64,000 nt of DNA from Flavobacterium sp. Root420 (lineage in GTDB: Bacteria; Bacteroidota; Bacteroidia; Flavobacteriales; Flavobacteriaceae), in contig NZ_LMEF01000034.1 in NCBI RefSeq assembly GCF_001427905.1, forward strand, positions 62,001-126,000. The letters are read 5' to 3'. The notes beneath the pieces are model-generated. The model did no database searches. It saw only the letters and a program-made list of their open reading frames with translations, and had not been told where the DNA came from. The first letter of the stretch is position 1; each line of letters opens with the position of its first letter. This document shows positions 35,362-42,271 of the stretch, in pieces. A program made the translations under genes and the position numbers.

Positions 35362-37641
35362 TCAATTGATACTGGCTTTAAACATTTTAAGCTCATCCCA
35401 GGTAAATTCGTCGCCGTGTTTTTCCTTCAACCCATTCAGAGATTCTTCCTGATAAAACTCAAAAGCCTCTCGTAACGCCAGAATTTTATCGTATGGCAAG
35501 ACATCAGAAATATCAACTTTCTTCGCCTGAATTAATTTAACCAAATGCAATTCAATAGTTTGAACATTAAGTTTTCTAATTCTGGCAATATCCTGAATCG
35601 AATTTTTTTCAACCCATAAATCATATGTTTCTTCAACCGTAGTCTTTTTTACCGTTTTCGGTTCATTTTTATCTAGTTTTCTGGCCGTATAACGCACTGT
35701 AGGTTCATCCAATTTAAAAATATCTGTATTCGACATATTAAATTCCTCGCGAATCTTAGCGACCTTGTCCAATTTATAGTTTTTAATCGCTGAGGACGTT
35801 AATTTCTCTTTACAGATGGTTTCACCTGCAACGACAATTTCTATGAGTAATTTGGCCTTCATTAAGCGTAAAACTGCTTTGGTTTGCAAATCGTCTAAAA
35901 GAGCTAATTCTTCGTAAAACTCCTTTACTTTTTTAAACTTCTGAATTTCAGCCATTTTTTGTAAAAGGTCTGTTACCAATTTATCCATCGGTTTGAAAAA
36001 ATAATCGTAGGCCGCTACTACCCTTTCCTGTACAAAAGTTAAATCAACCGTTTCTTTACTGAAAATTTTATTGAGCTGCTGAACGAATTTTTGAGAAGGA
36101 TCAATTAAAGCATCAATTGCTTCCAAACGTTTATGCGCCCAAACGGAATGTTTTGCTTTTTCTGAATTTACCGCATTTTCATTATAACTAAAACGGTGGT
36201 TGCGCCATTCCTGAGCCAAATCTGTCCAATTAAAACTGTTAATCAAATAGTTATGAATAAAATTTTTAGTTTCAAAGTGCAATGAATTTTTCAGGACTTC
36301 TTCTGTTGCTTTATTCAAAGCGTAGTCCATTACATCCTGATCGTTCGAAATGCCATTCATTTGTATCGGAGAAAGTAAAATAAGGCCGTTTAAAGAGGTT
36401 AAACGCGATAATGCCACATAGGCTTGTCCCGGAACAAAAACTTGCGATACATCAAGCGCAGCTTTCTCAAAAGTTAATCCCTGACTTTTATGCACCGTAA
36501 TTGCCCACGCCAATTTTAGCGGATAATGCGCAAATGTGCCCAAAACTTCCTCTTCAATCTCTTTTGTGAGCTCGTTTACTTTGTAGCGAATGTTTTTCCA
36601 TTCGTACTTCTCCACTTCTATGGTTTTATTCTCTTCCGGAAAATGAACAAAAATTTCTTCAGGAGAAAGCGATTTGATAACACCCATTTTTCCGTTGAAA
36701 TAGCGTTTTTCAAAAGACAAATCATTCTTGACAAACATCACTTGTGCTCCAACCTTTAACTTCAGATTTTCCTCTACCGGAAAGATTTTTTCAGGGAAAT
36801 CTCCCACCACAAAAGGTTGATAAGCATGTTCATTTCCTGCCAAATCGCCTATAGCCTGTTCATTCATCGAGTCGGCTTTAGCATTATGTGTGGTCAATGT
36901 TATATAACCAGGATTATTTTTTAGATCAAAATCTGGTTTTACATACTCATTCAAAATCTGAATATCCTGCGGTGTAATCTGATTGTTTCGAAGATTGTTC
37001 AAAACCGAAATGAATTTATCATCGCTTTGACGATAAATCTTAGACAATTCAATGTACAAAGGTGGATTTTGCTGAATTACATGCGAATGAAAGAAGAATT
37101 TTCCCTTGTAATAATTACGCAAAGTGCGCCACTCTTCATCGCGAATTACAGGCGGCAATTGCAGTAAATCTCCAATAAAAAGCACCTGAACACCCCCAAA
37201 AGCACGTGTATTTCTACGAACCGTCTGCATCATAAAGTCAATCGCATCCAGCAAATCGGCACGCAGCATACTCACTTCATCAATAATCAGCAACTCCATG
37301 TTTCTGATGACGTTACGCTTAACATTATTCATTTTAAAATGCCTGCGCAGTGACTCTTTATTTTCGAATTTTACCGTTTCTGTAAATTGTGAACTCTCCT
37401 CATAAGTGGGTAAAAAAGCTGAAAATGGCAGCTGAAACATCGAATGAATGGTCACACCGCCAGCATTCAGTGCGGCAATACCAGTTGGGGCCACAACAAC
37501 AGTATTTTTGTGTGTAGTCGCAATGATTTCGCGCAAAAGAGTCGTTTTTCCTGTCCCGGCTTTACCGGTCAGAAATATAGATTTTTGCGTTTGATTAATG
37601 AATTGTAAGGTGTAAGCAGCAGCTTCTGAAACGTTTTGCAT
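35362..37641 (-). CDS. Pif1-like AAA helicase with C-terminal helix-turn-helix domain
   Basis: The 759-residue protein has Walker A GKAGTGKT (residues 24-31), the Pif1/RecD motif VVVAPTGIAALNAGGVTIHS, Walker B LLIIDEVSM (about 117-125) and FIGDLLQLPPV. The UvrD-type C-terminal motif AITVHKSQGLTFEKA with QAYVALSRLTSLNGL follows (about 375-420). The C-terminal 250 residues end in a helix-turn-helix (VEKNSIQDIARIRKLNVQTIELHL) like that appended to RecQ-type enzymes. It is expected to unwind DNA 5'-3', possibly at forks or G-quadruplexes. A TACTTTTG box lies at 37668-37661, about 20 nt upstream of the start. Confidence 0.87.
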   Translation of the reverse strand: MQNVSEAAAYTLQFINQTQKSIFLTGKAGTGKTTLLREIIATTHKNTVVVAPTGIAALNAGGVTIHSMFQLPFSAFLPTYEESSQFTETVKFENKESLRRHFKMNNVKRNVIRNMELLIIDEVSMLRADLLDAIDFMMQTVRRNTRAFGGVQVLFIGDLLQLPPVIRDEEWRTLRNYYKGKFFFHSHVIQQNPPLYIELSKIYRQSDDKFISVLNNLRNNQITPQDIQILNEYVKPDFDLKNNPGYITLTTHNAKADSMNEQAIGDLAGNEHAYQPFVVGDFPEKIFPVEENLKLKVGAQVMFVKNDLSFEKRYFNGKMGVIKSLSPEEIFVHFPEENKTIEVEKYEWKNIRYKVNELTKEIEEEVLGTFAHYPLKLAWAITVHKSQGLTFEKAALDVSQVFVPGQAYVALSRLTSLNGLILLSPIQMNGISNDQDVMDYALNKATEEVLKNSLHFETKNFIHNYLINSFNWTDLAQEWRNHRFSYNENAVNSEKAKHSVWAHKRLEAIDALIDPSQKFVQQLNKIFSKETVDLTFVQERVVAAYDYFFKPMDKLVTDLLQKMAEIQKFKKVKEFYEELALLDDLQTKAVLRLMKAKLLIEIVVAGETICKEKLTSSAIKNYKLDKVAKIREEFNMSNTDIFKLDEPTVRYTARKLDKNEPKTVKKTTVEETYDLWVEKNSIQDIARIRKLNVQTIELHLVKLIQAKKVDISDVLPYDKILALREAFEFYQEESLNGLKEKHGDEFTWDELKMFKASIN

Positions 37642-37685
37642 TGGGCGTGTATTGAAATACCAAAAGTATCGCGTTTTTATAAAAG

Positions 37686-37718
37686 AAAAAACCTAAATCT
37701 TGACAGATTTAGGTTTTT
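37686..37718 (-). terminator. Terminator of the OmpH-like gene
   Basis: AAAAACCTAAATCT, loop TGAC, AGATTTAGGTTTTT, with a further T-run on the minus strand. It separates the lipoprotein gene from the helicase gene. Confidence 0.88.
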
Positions 37719-37740
37719 AATTTAGTTAGTTAGTTTGGTA

Positions 37741-38310
37741 TTATTTTTTAGCTTCTTCTTTAGCCGGAGCTTCTGTTTTAGGCTCAGCTTTATATTTATC
37801 GTTCAAAGCTTTAATGATATCTTTTGTGATGTCATATTTCTCTTCAGCATATAATATTGATGCTGCATCTCCTGTTCCGTAGATATAAGAATAACCGTTT
37901 TTCTTACCGTAATCTTTGATGAATTTTTTAACTCCGCTTATTAGAGAATCCATTTCAACTCCACTTTCTTGCTGTAATTGTTGAGACAAAGCTTGTTGAG
38001 CATAACCCAATTGTTGTTCTCTTTTTTGCAACTCAGCTCCCCTTTGTTGAGCCCATGCCTGTCCATTAGCTTGTGCCTGGCTTTGAAAATTAGCAGCGTC
38101 TTGTTTAAAACGAGTAATTTCCGCTTGTAGCTGTCTTCCTTTTTCTTCTGCCTGAGCTTTGTATTTAGCTTCAAGATCTTTTGCTTCAGTGTACTCTTTC
38201 ATTAAAACCGAAGTATCAACGTAAGCTGTTTTTACTTCCTTAACCTCTGTTGCTTTATTACACGAAACAACCAAAATTGAAAGTGCGATAATTACTAATG
38301 CTTTTTTCAT
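37741..38310 (-). CDS. OmpH/Skp-like periplasmic chaperone, predicted lipoprotein
   Basis: The 189-residue protein starts with a lipoprotein signal (SILVVSC, acylated Cys17). The OmpH/Skp pattern follows: a short beta strand (TAYVDTSVLMKEY), then a long amphipathic helical hairpin rich in Q, A, K and E (about residues 38-115), then the return strands YSYIYGTGDAASILYAEEKYDIT. Skp-type proteins hold unfolded outer-membrane proteins in the periplasm. Classical Skp is not lipidated, so this is a Bacteroidetes variant. It has its own promoter and terminator. Confidence 0.85.
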   Translation of the reverse strand: MKKALVIIALSILVVSCNKATEVKEVKTAYVDTSVLMKEYTEAKDLEAKYKAQAEEKGRQLQAEITRFKQDAANFQSQAQANGQAWAQQRGAELQKREQQLGYAQQALSQQLQQESGVEMDSLISGVKKFIKDYGKKNGYSYIYGTGDAASILYAEEKYDITKDIIKALNDKYKAEPKTEAPAKEEAKK

Positions 38311-38345
38311 TTTCTAAATTTCTATTTTTTTTATTGTATTGAAGA

Positions 38346-38374
38346 CAAAAATATAAAAAAATAAATAGCATCAA
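38346..38374 (-). promoter_or_regulatory. Promoter of the OmpH-like gene
   Basis: Minus strand TTG (38374-38372), an 18-nt spacer and TATTTTTG (38353-38346), about 35 nt upstream of the ATG, fit the flavobacterial -33/-7 pattern. Confidence 0.6.
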
Positions 38375-38557
38375 CATAAAGTTTAAAAAATGCTATAATT
38401 TTATGATATTGTTTTTATTTATGGAAAGAAAAATGTCAATAATTCAATGCTATTAAAACCGGCTTTAATAGCTTTTATTAGAAACGTTTTCTTAAAAAAG
38501 ACATAAATTCCCCTCGGTTAGAGTAAAAAAACGGCAGAAACGCGCTTAAATTGCGTT

Positions 38558-39406
38558 TTACTTGTTTTTTAAGACATAAATGTGCGATGAATACTCTTTA
38601 GTACTGCTCGCTTTTAAATTTGATTTTAATCCGACGAAAAAAGCAGTGATGTAATTCATTTTTCCGGTTTTGTATTTTTCGGATAATAAACTCACATAAA
38701 AAGAATCAAATTTCATTGGAAGTACTTTTTCCAATTTCATATCTACTTTTTCAAAAAGCGATTGAATGGCTTTTTTTGAGAAATGCCAAAAATGAATTGG
38801 CACATCATAGGCTGCCCAAAATTCATTATAATATTTTGCGTCGTACGATTTAAAATTTGGAACCGCAACAATTAATGTTCCAGTTGGTTTTAGTAAACGC
38901 TTCAATTCCTGAATTTGCAATTCTAAATTTGGAACATGTTCCAAAACGTGCCACATTGTAACTACGTCAAAAGATTTTTTTTCAAGTGCGTCAATCTCAT
39001 TCACAAAAGAAATTCCTTTTTGTATCGCAATATTTTTTGCTCGCTCGCTTGGTTCCACTCCAACCGTTTCCCAACCGTCATTTTTTGCAGTCAATAAAAA
39101 ATCTCCTGTTCCGGCACCAATGTCTAAAATTCTTCCTTTATGAGATTGTTCAGAATTGATTAAATTCAGTTTGTTTTTCAGCGCTATATTTTTTACAAAA
39201 TGATATGCTTTTTCAAATAAGGAACGTTTGTTGTCTGTATGCGAAATGTAATCTTCACTTTCGTAATATCTTCCAAGATTTTCCAAAGCAGGTTGTGGAG
39301 ATGTAATCAGCATGTCTAAAGTTTCATCATGATACAACTCAAAAATTTCTTTCGAAACAGAATGGTCTTTTACAGTAAGAAAATGTTTTTTGTTTAAAAC
39401 GTCCAT
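38558..39406 (-). CDS. Class I SAM-dependent methyltransferase
   Basis: The 282-residue protein contains the SAM-binding motif I ILDIGAGTGDFL (about residues 93-104), then VGVEPSERA, the motif VVTMWHVLEHVPN, and LKPTGTLIVAVPNFKSYDA. This is the Methyltransf_23 arrangement. The N-terminal 90 residues (KDHSVSKEIFELYHDETLDMLITSPQP, RYYESEDYISH) are typical of Bacteroidetes methyltransferases tied to surface or lipid modification. The substrate is not evident. It neighbours mnmG on the same strand, 202 bp downstream. Confidence 0.85.
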   Translation of the reverse strand: MDVLNKKHFLTVKDHSVSKEIFELYHDETLDMLITSPQPALENLGRYYESEDYISHTDNKRSLFEKAYHFVKNIALKNKLNLINSEQSHKGRILDIGAGTGDFLLTAKNDGWETVGVEPSERAKNIAIQKGISFVNEIDALEKKSFDVVTMWHVLEHVPNLELQIQELKRLLKPTGTLIVAVPNFKSYDAKYYNEFWAAYDVPIHFWHFSKKAIQSLFEKVDMKLEKVLPMKFDSFYVSLLSEKYKTGKMNYITAFFVGLKSNLKASSTKEYSSHIYVLKNK

Positions 39407-39468
39407 TTTATAATTATAGGTTTTTAGTAGGATTTGGTAAAATATATTTTTGGGGCTTTTTTTTAAAT

Positions 39469-39484
39469 AGTTTCACGTGGAACA
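39469..39484. promoter_or_regulatory. parS-like site (AGTTTCACGTGGAACA)
   Basis: Differs from the ParB/Noc consensus TGTTTCACGTGAAACA at two positions. It keeps the CACGTG core, and lies in the gap between the methyltransferase gene and mnmG. Confidence 0.6.
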
Positions 39485-39543
39485 ATTAAAAATTGTTTCA
39501 GGTTTTCTTTGTTTCAAGTTTCAGGTTTAATCTAAAATTTAAA

Positions 39544-39597
39544 TTTGTTTCAGGTTTCAAGTTCCAACAAAACTTGAAACTTGAAACCTGAAACAAA
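39544..39597. repeat. 19-bp inverted repeat downstream of mnmG
   Basis: TTTGTTTCAGGTTTCAAGT (39544-39562) is the exact complement of 39579-39597 with a 16-nt loop. It may help terminate mnmG. Related CCTGAAAC/CTTGAAAC sequence occurs upstream of folB at 53,105-53,132, so it is a dispersed repeat type. Confidence 0.6.
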
Positions 39598-39608
39598 ATA
39601 AACATTTT

Positions 39609-41480
39609 CTATCTTCCCATATAAATCAAAAGCACCGAAATATCACTCGGAGAAACTCCGCTGATTCGTGAAGCTTGCGAAATTGTTACAGGGCGAATTT
39701 TGCTTAATTTTTGCTTTGCTTCAATCGACATTGATTTGATTTTATTGTAATCGAAATTCTCCGGAATCTTCACTTCTTCTAAACGAGTTAGTTTATCAGC
39801 GTTGTTTCTTTCCTTTTCGATATAACCAGAATATTTAACCTGGATTTCGGCTTGTTCTAAAATTTCCTGATCTACATCATTTGCTTCGATATATTCCTTT
39901 ACTTTTTCAAATTTCATCATATCCTCCAAATCAATTTGCGGACGAGAAAAAACTTTGAACATTTTATCACCTTGTGTAATTGGAGCAGTTTCTTTTGCTT
40001 CTAGAATCGGATTCGTTTCAGCAACCGAAACACTCGTCTCTTTAAAGAAAGCAACCATCTTCTCAGATTCATTTAATTTCTTTTCCATTCGGCGTAAACG
40101 AGCTTCAGAAGCCAAACCAATTTCATGCGACATTGGTGTCAATCTGAAATCGGCATTATCTTGACGCAACAATGTTCTATATTCTGCTCTTGATGTAAAC
40201 ATACGATAAGGCTCTTCTGTTCCTTTCGTAATTAAGTCGTCAATCAATACTCCAATATAAGCTTCATCACGTTTTAAAATTAACGGTGCTTTTTCATGCA
40301 CTTTTAAATGCGCATTTATTCCGGCCATCAAACCTTGCGAAGCTGCTTCTTCATATCCTGTCGTTCCATTAATTTGTCCGGCAAAATACAAACCTTCCAC
40401 TAACTTTGTTTCCAAAGTATGTTTCAATTGCGTTGGCGGAAAATAATCATATTCGATTGCATAACCTGGACGAAAGAATTTCACATTCTCAAATCCAACA
40501 ACCGAACGCAACGCTTTAAACTGAATATCTTCTGGAAGTGAAGTTGAAAATCCATTCACATAAACTTCACAAGTATTCCATCCTTCCGGTTCAACAAAAA
40601 GTTGATGACGTTCTTTATCCGCGAAACGATTTATTTTATCTTCAATCGAAGGACAATATCTTGGTCCAATACTTTTGATTCTTCCGTTGAACATTGGCGA
40701 ACGATCAAAACCTTCTCTCAAAATATCATGAACGCCCAAAGACGTATATGTCATATGACAAGATCTTTGATGCGTTAACGGAGTTGTCAAATCAGAATAA
40801 GAAAACTTATCCGGTTTTGCATCTCCTTTTTCTTCGTTCATTTTAGAATAATCCAAAGAACGTCCATCCACGCGTGGAGGTGTTCCTGTTTTCATTCTTC
40901 CTGCTTCAAAACCTGCTTTCACCAAATCTTCGGTAATTCCGGTAGCAGCACTTTCACCTGCTCTTCCTCCTCCAAATTGTTTTTCTCCAATATGAATCAA
41001 ACCGTTTAAAAAAGTTCCGTTTGTCAAGACAACAGATTTAGATCGAATCTCCACTCCCAACGAAGTTTTGATTCCTTTTATCTTTCCGTTCTCAATAATT
41101 AAACCTTTCACCATCTCCTGGTAGAAATCCAAATTCGGAGTTCCCTCCAACATCATTCTCCATTCTTCGGCAAAACGCATTCGATCACTTTGAACTCTCG
41201 GCGACCACATTGCGGGTCCTTTTGATTTATTCAACATTTTAAACTGAATTGCTGTTCGGTCTGAAACAATTCCAGAGTATCCTCCAAGCGCATCAATCTC
41301 ACGCACAATTTGTCCTTTTGCAATTCCACCCATAGCAGGGTTGCAAGACATCTGTGCAATGTTCTGCAAGCTCATCGTAACCAATAAGGTTTTCGATCCC
41401 AAATTTGCGGCCGCTGCCGCGGCTTCAGATCCGGCATGACCTGCACCAACCACTATAACATCGTATTCTTCTAAAAACAT
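39609..41480 (-). CDS. mnmG: tRNA uridine-5-carboxymethylaminomethyl modification enzyme MnmG (GidA)
   Basis: The 623-residue protein begins with the FAD-binding VVGAGHAGSEAA (residues 10-21). It has the family motifs NPAMGGIAKGQIVREIDALGG and DKINRFADKERHQLFVEPEGW, plus a C-terminal helical domain ending RISGVSPSDISVLLIYMGR that binds MnmE. With MnmE it modifies the wobble uridine of certain tRNAs. Length is normal. The upstream gap is packed with parS-like sites; in many bacteria mnmG lies near the origin, which fits. Confidence 0.97.
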   Translation of the reverse strand: MFLEEYDVIVVGAGHAGSEAAAAAANLGSKTLLVTMSLQNIAQMSCNPAMGGIAKGQIVREIDALGGYSGIVSDRTAIQFKMLNKSKGPAMWSPRVQSDRMRFAEEWRMMLEGTPNLDFYQEMVKGLIIENGKIKGIKTSLGVEIRSKSVVLTNGTFLNGLIHIGEKQFGGGRAGESAATGITEDLVKAGFEAGRMKTGTPPRVDGRSLDYSKMNEEKGDAKPDKFSYSDLTTPLTHQRSCHMTYTSLGVHDILREGFDRSPMFNGRIKSIGPRYCPSIEDKINRFADKERHQLFVEPEGWNTCEVYVNGFSTSLPEDIQFKALRSVVGFENVKFFRPGYAIEYDYFPPTQLKHTLETKLVEGLYFAGQINGTTGYEEAASQGLMAGINAHLKVHEKAPLILKRDEAYIGVLIDDLITKGTEEPYRMFTSRAEYRTLLRQDNADFRLTPMSHEIGLASEARLRRMEKKLNESEKMVAFFKETSVSVAETNPILEAKETAPITQGDKMFKVFSRPQIDLEDMMKFEKVKEYIEANDVDQEILEQAEIQVKYSGYIEKERNNADKLTRLEEVKIPENFDYNKIKSMSIEAKQKLSKIRPVTISQASRISGVSPSDISVLLIYMGR

Positions 41481-41543
41481 TTCGTTTTATTATTCTCTGG
41501 AAACCGTTTAAGGCGATTCACAGAATTAACTTTTTCATTCTTT

Positions 41544-41559
41544 TGTTCCACGTGGAACG
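41544..41559. promoter_or_regulatory. parS-like site 1 of the mnmG-ybeY cluster
   Basis: TGTTCCACGTGGAACG. Keeps the CACGTG core and both TTCC/GGAA arms; the last base differs from a perfect palindrome. Confidence 0.7.
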
Positions 41560-41613
41560 GCGCTAACGCGCAAATTCCAATTTAAAAAATCCCAAATTCC
41601 AAACCAAACCTGA

Positions 41614-41629
41614 TGTTCCACGTGGAACA
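41614..41629. promoter_or_regulatory. parS-like site 2 of the mnmG-ybeY cluster
   Basis: TGTTCCACGTGGAACA, a perfect 16-bp palindrome one position per arm away from the classical parS. Confidence 0.78.
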
Positions 41630-41668
41630 TCAAGTTTACCTTTCAAAAGCCATATCTCAAATAAACTA

Positions 41669-41684
41669 TGTTCCATGTGGAACA
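41669..41684. promoter_or_regulatory. parS-like site 3 of the mnmG-ybeY cluster
   Basis: TGTTCCATGTGGAACA. One base of the central CACGTG is changed to CATGTG, so binding may be weaker. Confidence 0.6.
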
Positions 41685-41689
41685 TTTTA

Positions 41690-41744
41690 AAATCTTCAAA
41701 TCAAATCTTCAAATCAAATCTTCAAATCTTCAAATCAAATCTTT
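41690..41744. repeat. Iteron-like repeats of AAATCTTCAAATC between parS-like sites
   Basis: The unit AAATCTTCAAATC recurs three to four times head to tail, with one shortened unit, in 55 bp flanked by parS-like sites 3 and 4. It is non-coding. It may be simple slippage or protein-binding iterons; the sequence cannot decide. Confidence 0.7.
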
Positions 41745-41753
41745 AATATTAAA

Positions 41754-41769
41754 TGTTCCACGTGAAACA
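41754..41769. promoter_or_regulatory. parS site 4 of the mnmG-ybeY cluster
   Basis: TGTTCCACGTGAAACA, identical to one of the known Bacillus-type parS sequences. Confidence 0.85.
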
Positions 41770-41793
41770 TCTCGTCTCTTTTAACGCGTCTTA

Positions 41794-41809
41794 TGTTTCA
41801 CGTGAAACA
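41794..41809. promoter_or_regulatory. parS site 5 of the mnmG-ybeY cluster, exact consensus
   Basis: TGTTTCACGTGAAACA, the canonical 16-bp parS palindrome recognised by ParB-family CTPases. Confidence 0.9.
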
Positions 41810-41851
41810 ATTGGAATTTGGAATTTGGAATTTAAAACTTGGAATTTTAAT

Positions 41852-42271
41852 TTATTGTTCCACGTGAAACATTGCGATTTTTTCATCTTCTTTAGAACGC
41901 ATTAATTCAGCATCTTTATCTGATTTATCTTTGTATCCACAGTAATGTAATATACCGTGAGCCAAAACACGTTTCAATTCTTCTTCAAAAGAAACATTAA
42001 AATCCTTTGCATTATCTTCTACTCTTTCAACAGAAACAAATATATCACCGTTTAGCTGATTGCCAACTGTGTAATCAAAACTGATAATATCAGTTAAAGT
42101 ATCGTGATCCAGATATTCTACATTTATCTTGTGAAGGTATTCATCGTTACAAAAAATGTAATTTATCTCTCCTTCGTTTTTATTCTCAGAAACTATTACA
42201 GCACTTAACCAATCAGAAAAGGCTAGTTCGTTGTCTAAAGTAAATTCGGTTTCGTAATTAAAATTGATCAT
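41852..42271 (-). CDS. ybeY: Endoribonuclease YbeY (rRNA maturation factor)
   Basis: The 139-residue protein has the UPF0054 architecture: EINYIFCNDEYLHKINVEYLDHDTLTDIISFDY, then the metal site HGILHYCGYKDK (residues 105-116). The first two histidines are present; the third is replaced by lysine-aspartate-lysine, which is usual in Bacteroidetes homologues. YbeY acts on 16S rRNA 3' maturation and ribosome quality control. It overlaps the upstream DUF4175 gene by 4 nt (ATGA). Its last six sense codons, for MFHVEQ, lie within a parS-like site. Confidence 0.92.
   Translation of the reverse strand: MINFNYETEFTLDNELAFSDWLSAVIVSENKNEGEINYIFCNDEYLHKINVEYLDHDTLTDIISFDYTVGNQLNGDIFVSVERVEDNAKDFNVSFEEELKRVLAHGILHYCGYKDKSDKDAELMRSKEDEKIAMFHVEQ
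41856..41871. promoter_or_regulatory. parS site 6, inside the 3' end of ybeY
   Basis: TGTTCCACGTGAAACA read on the plus strand. On the minus strand it encodes the last residues FHVEQ of YbeY. Confidence 0.82.

Noticed and set aside
38935..38955. GGAACATGTTCC palindrome in the methyltransferase gene as another parS
   Set aside because: It lacks the CACGTG core and flanking TGTT/AACA pattern; it is ordinary coding sequence.
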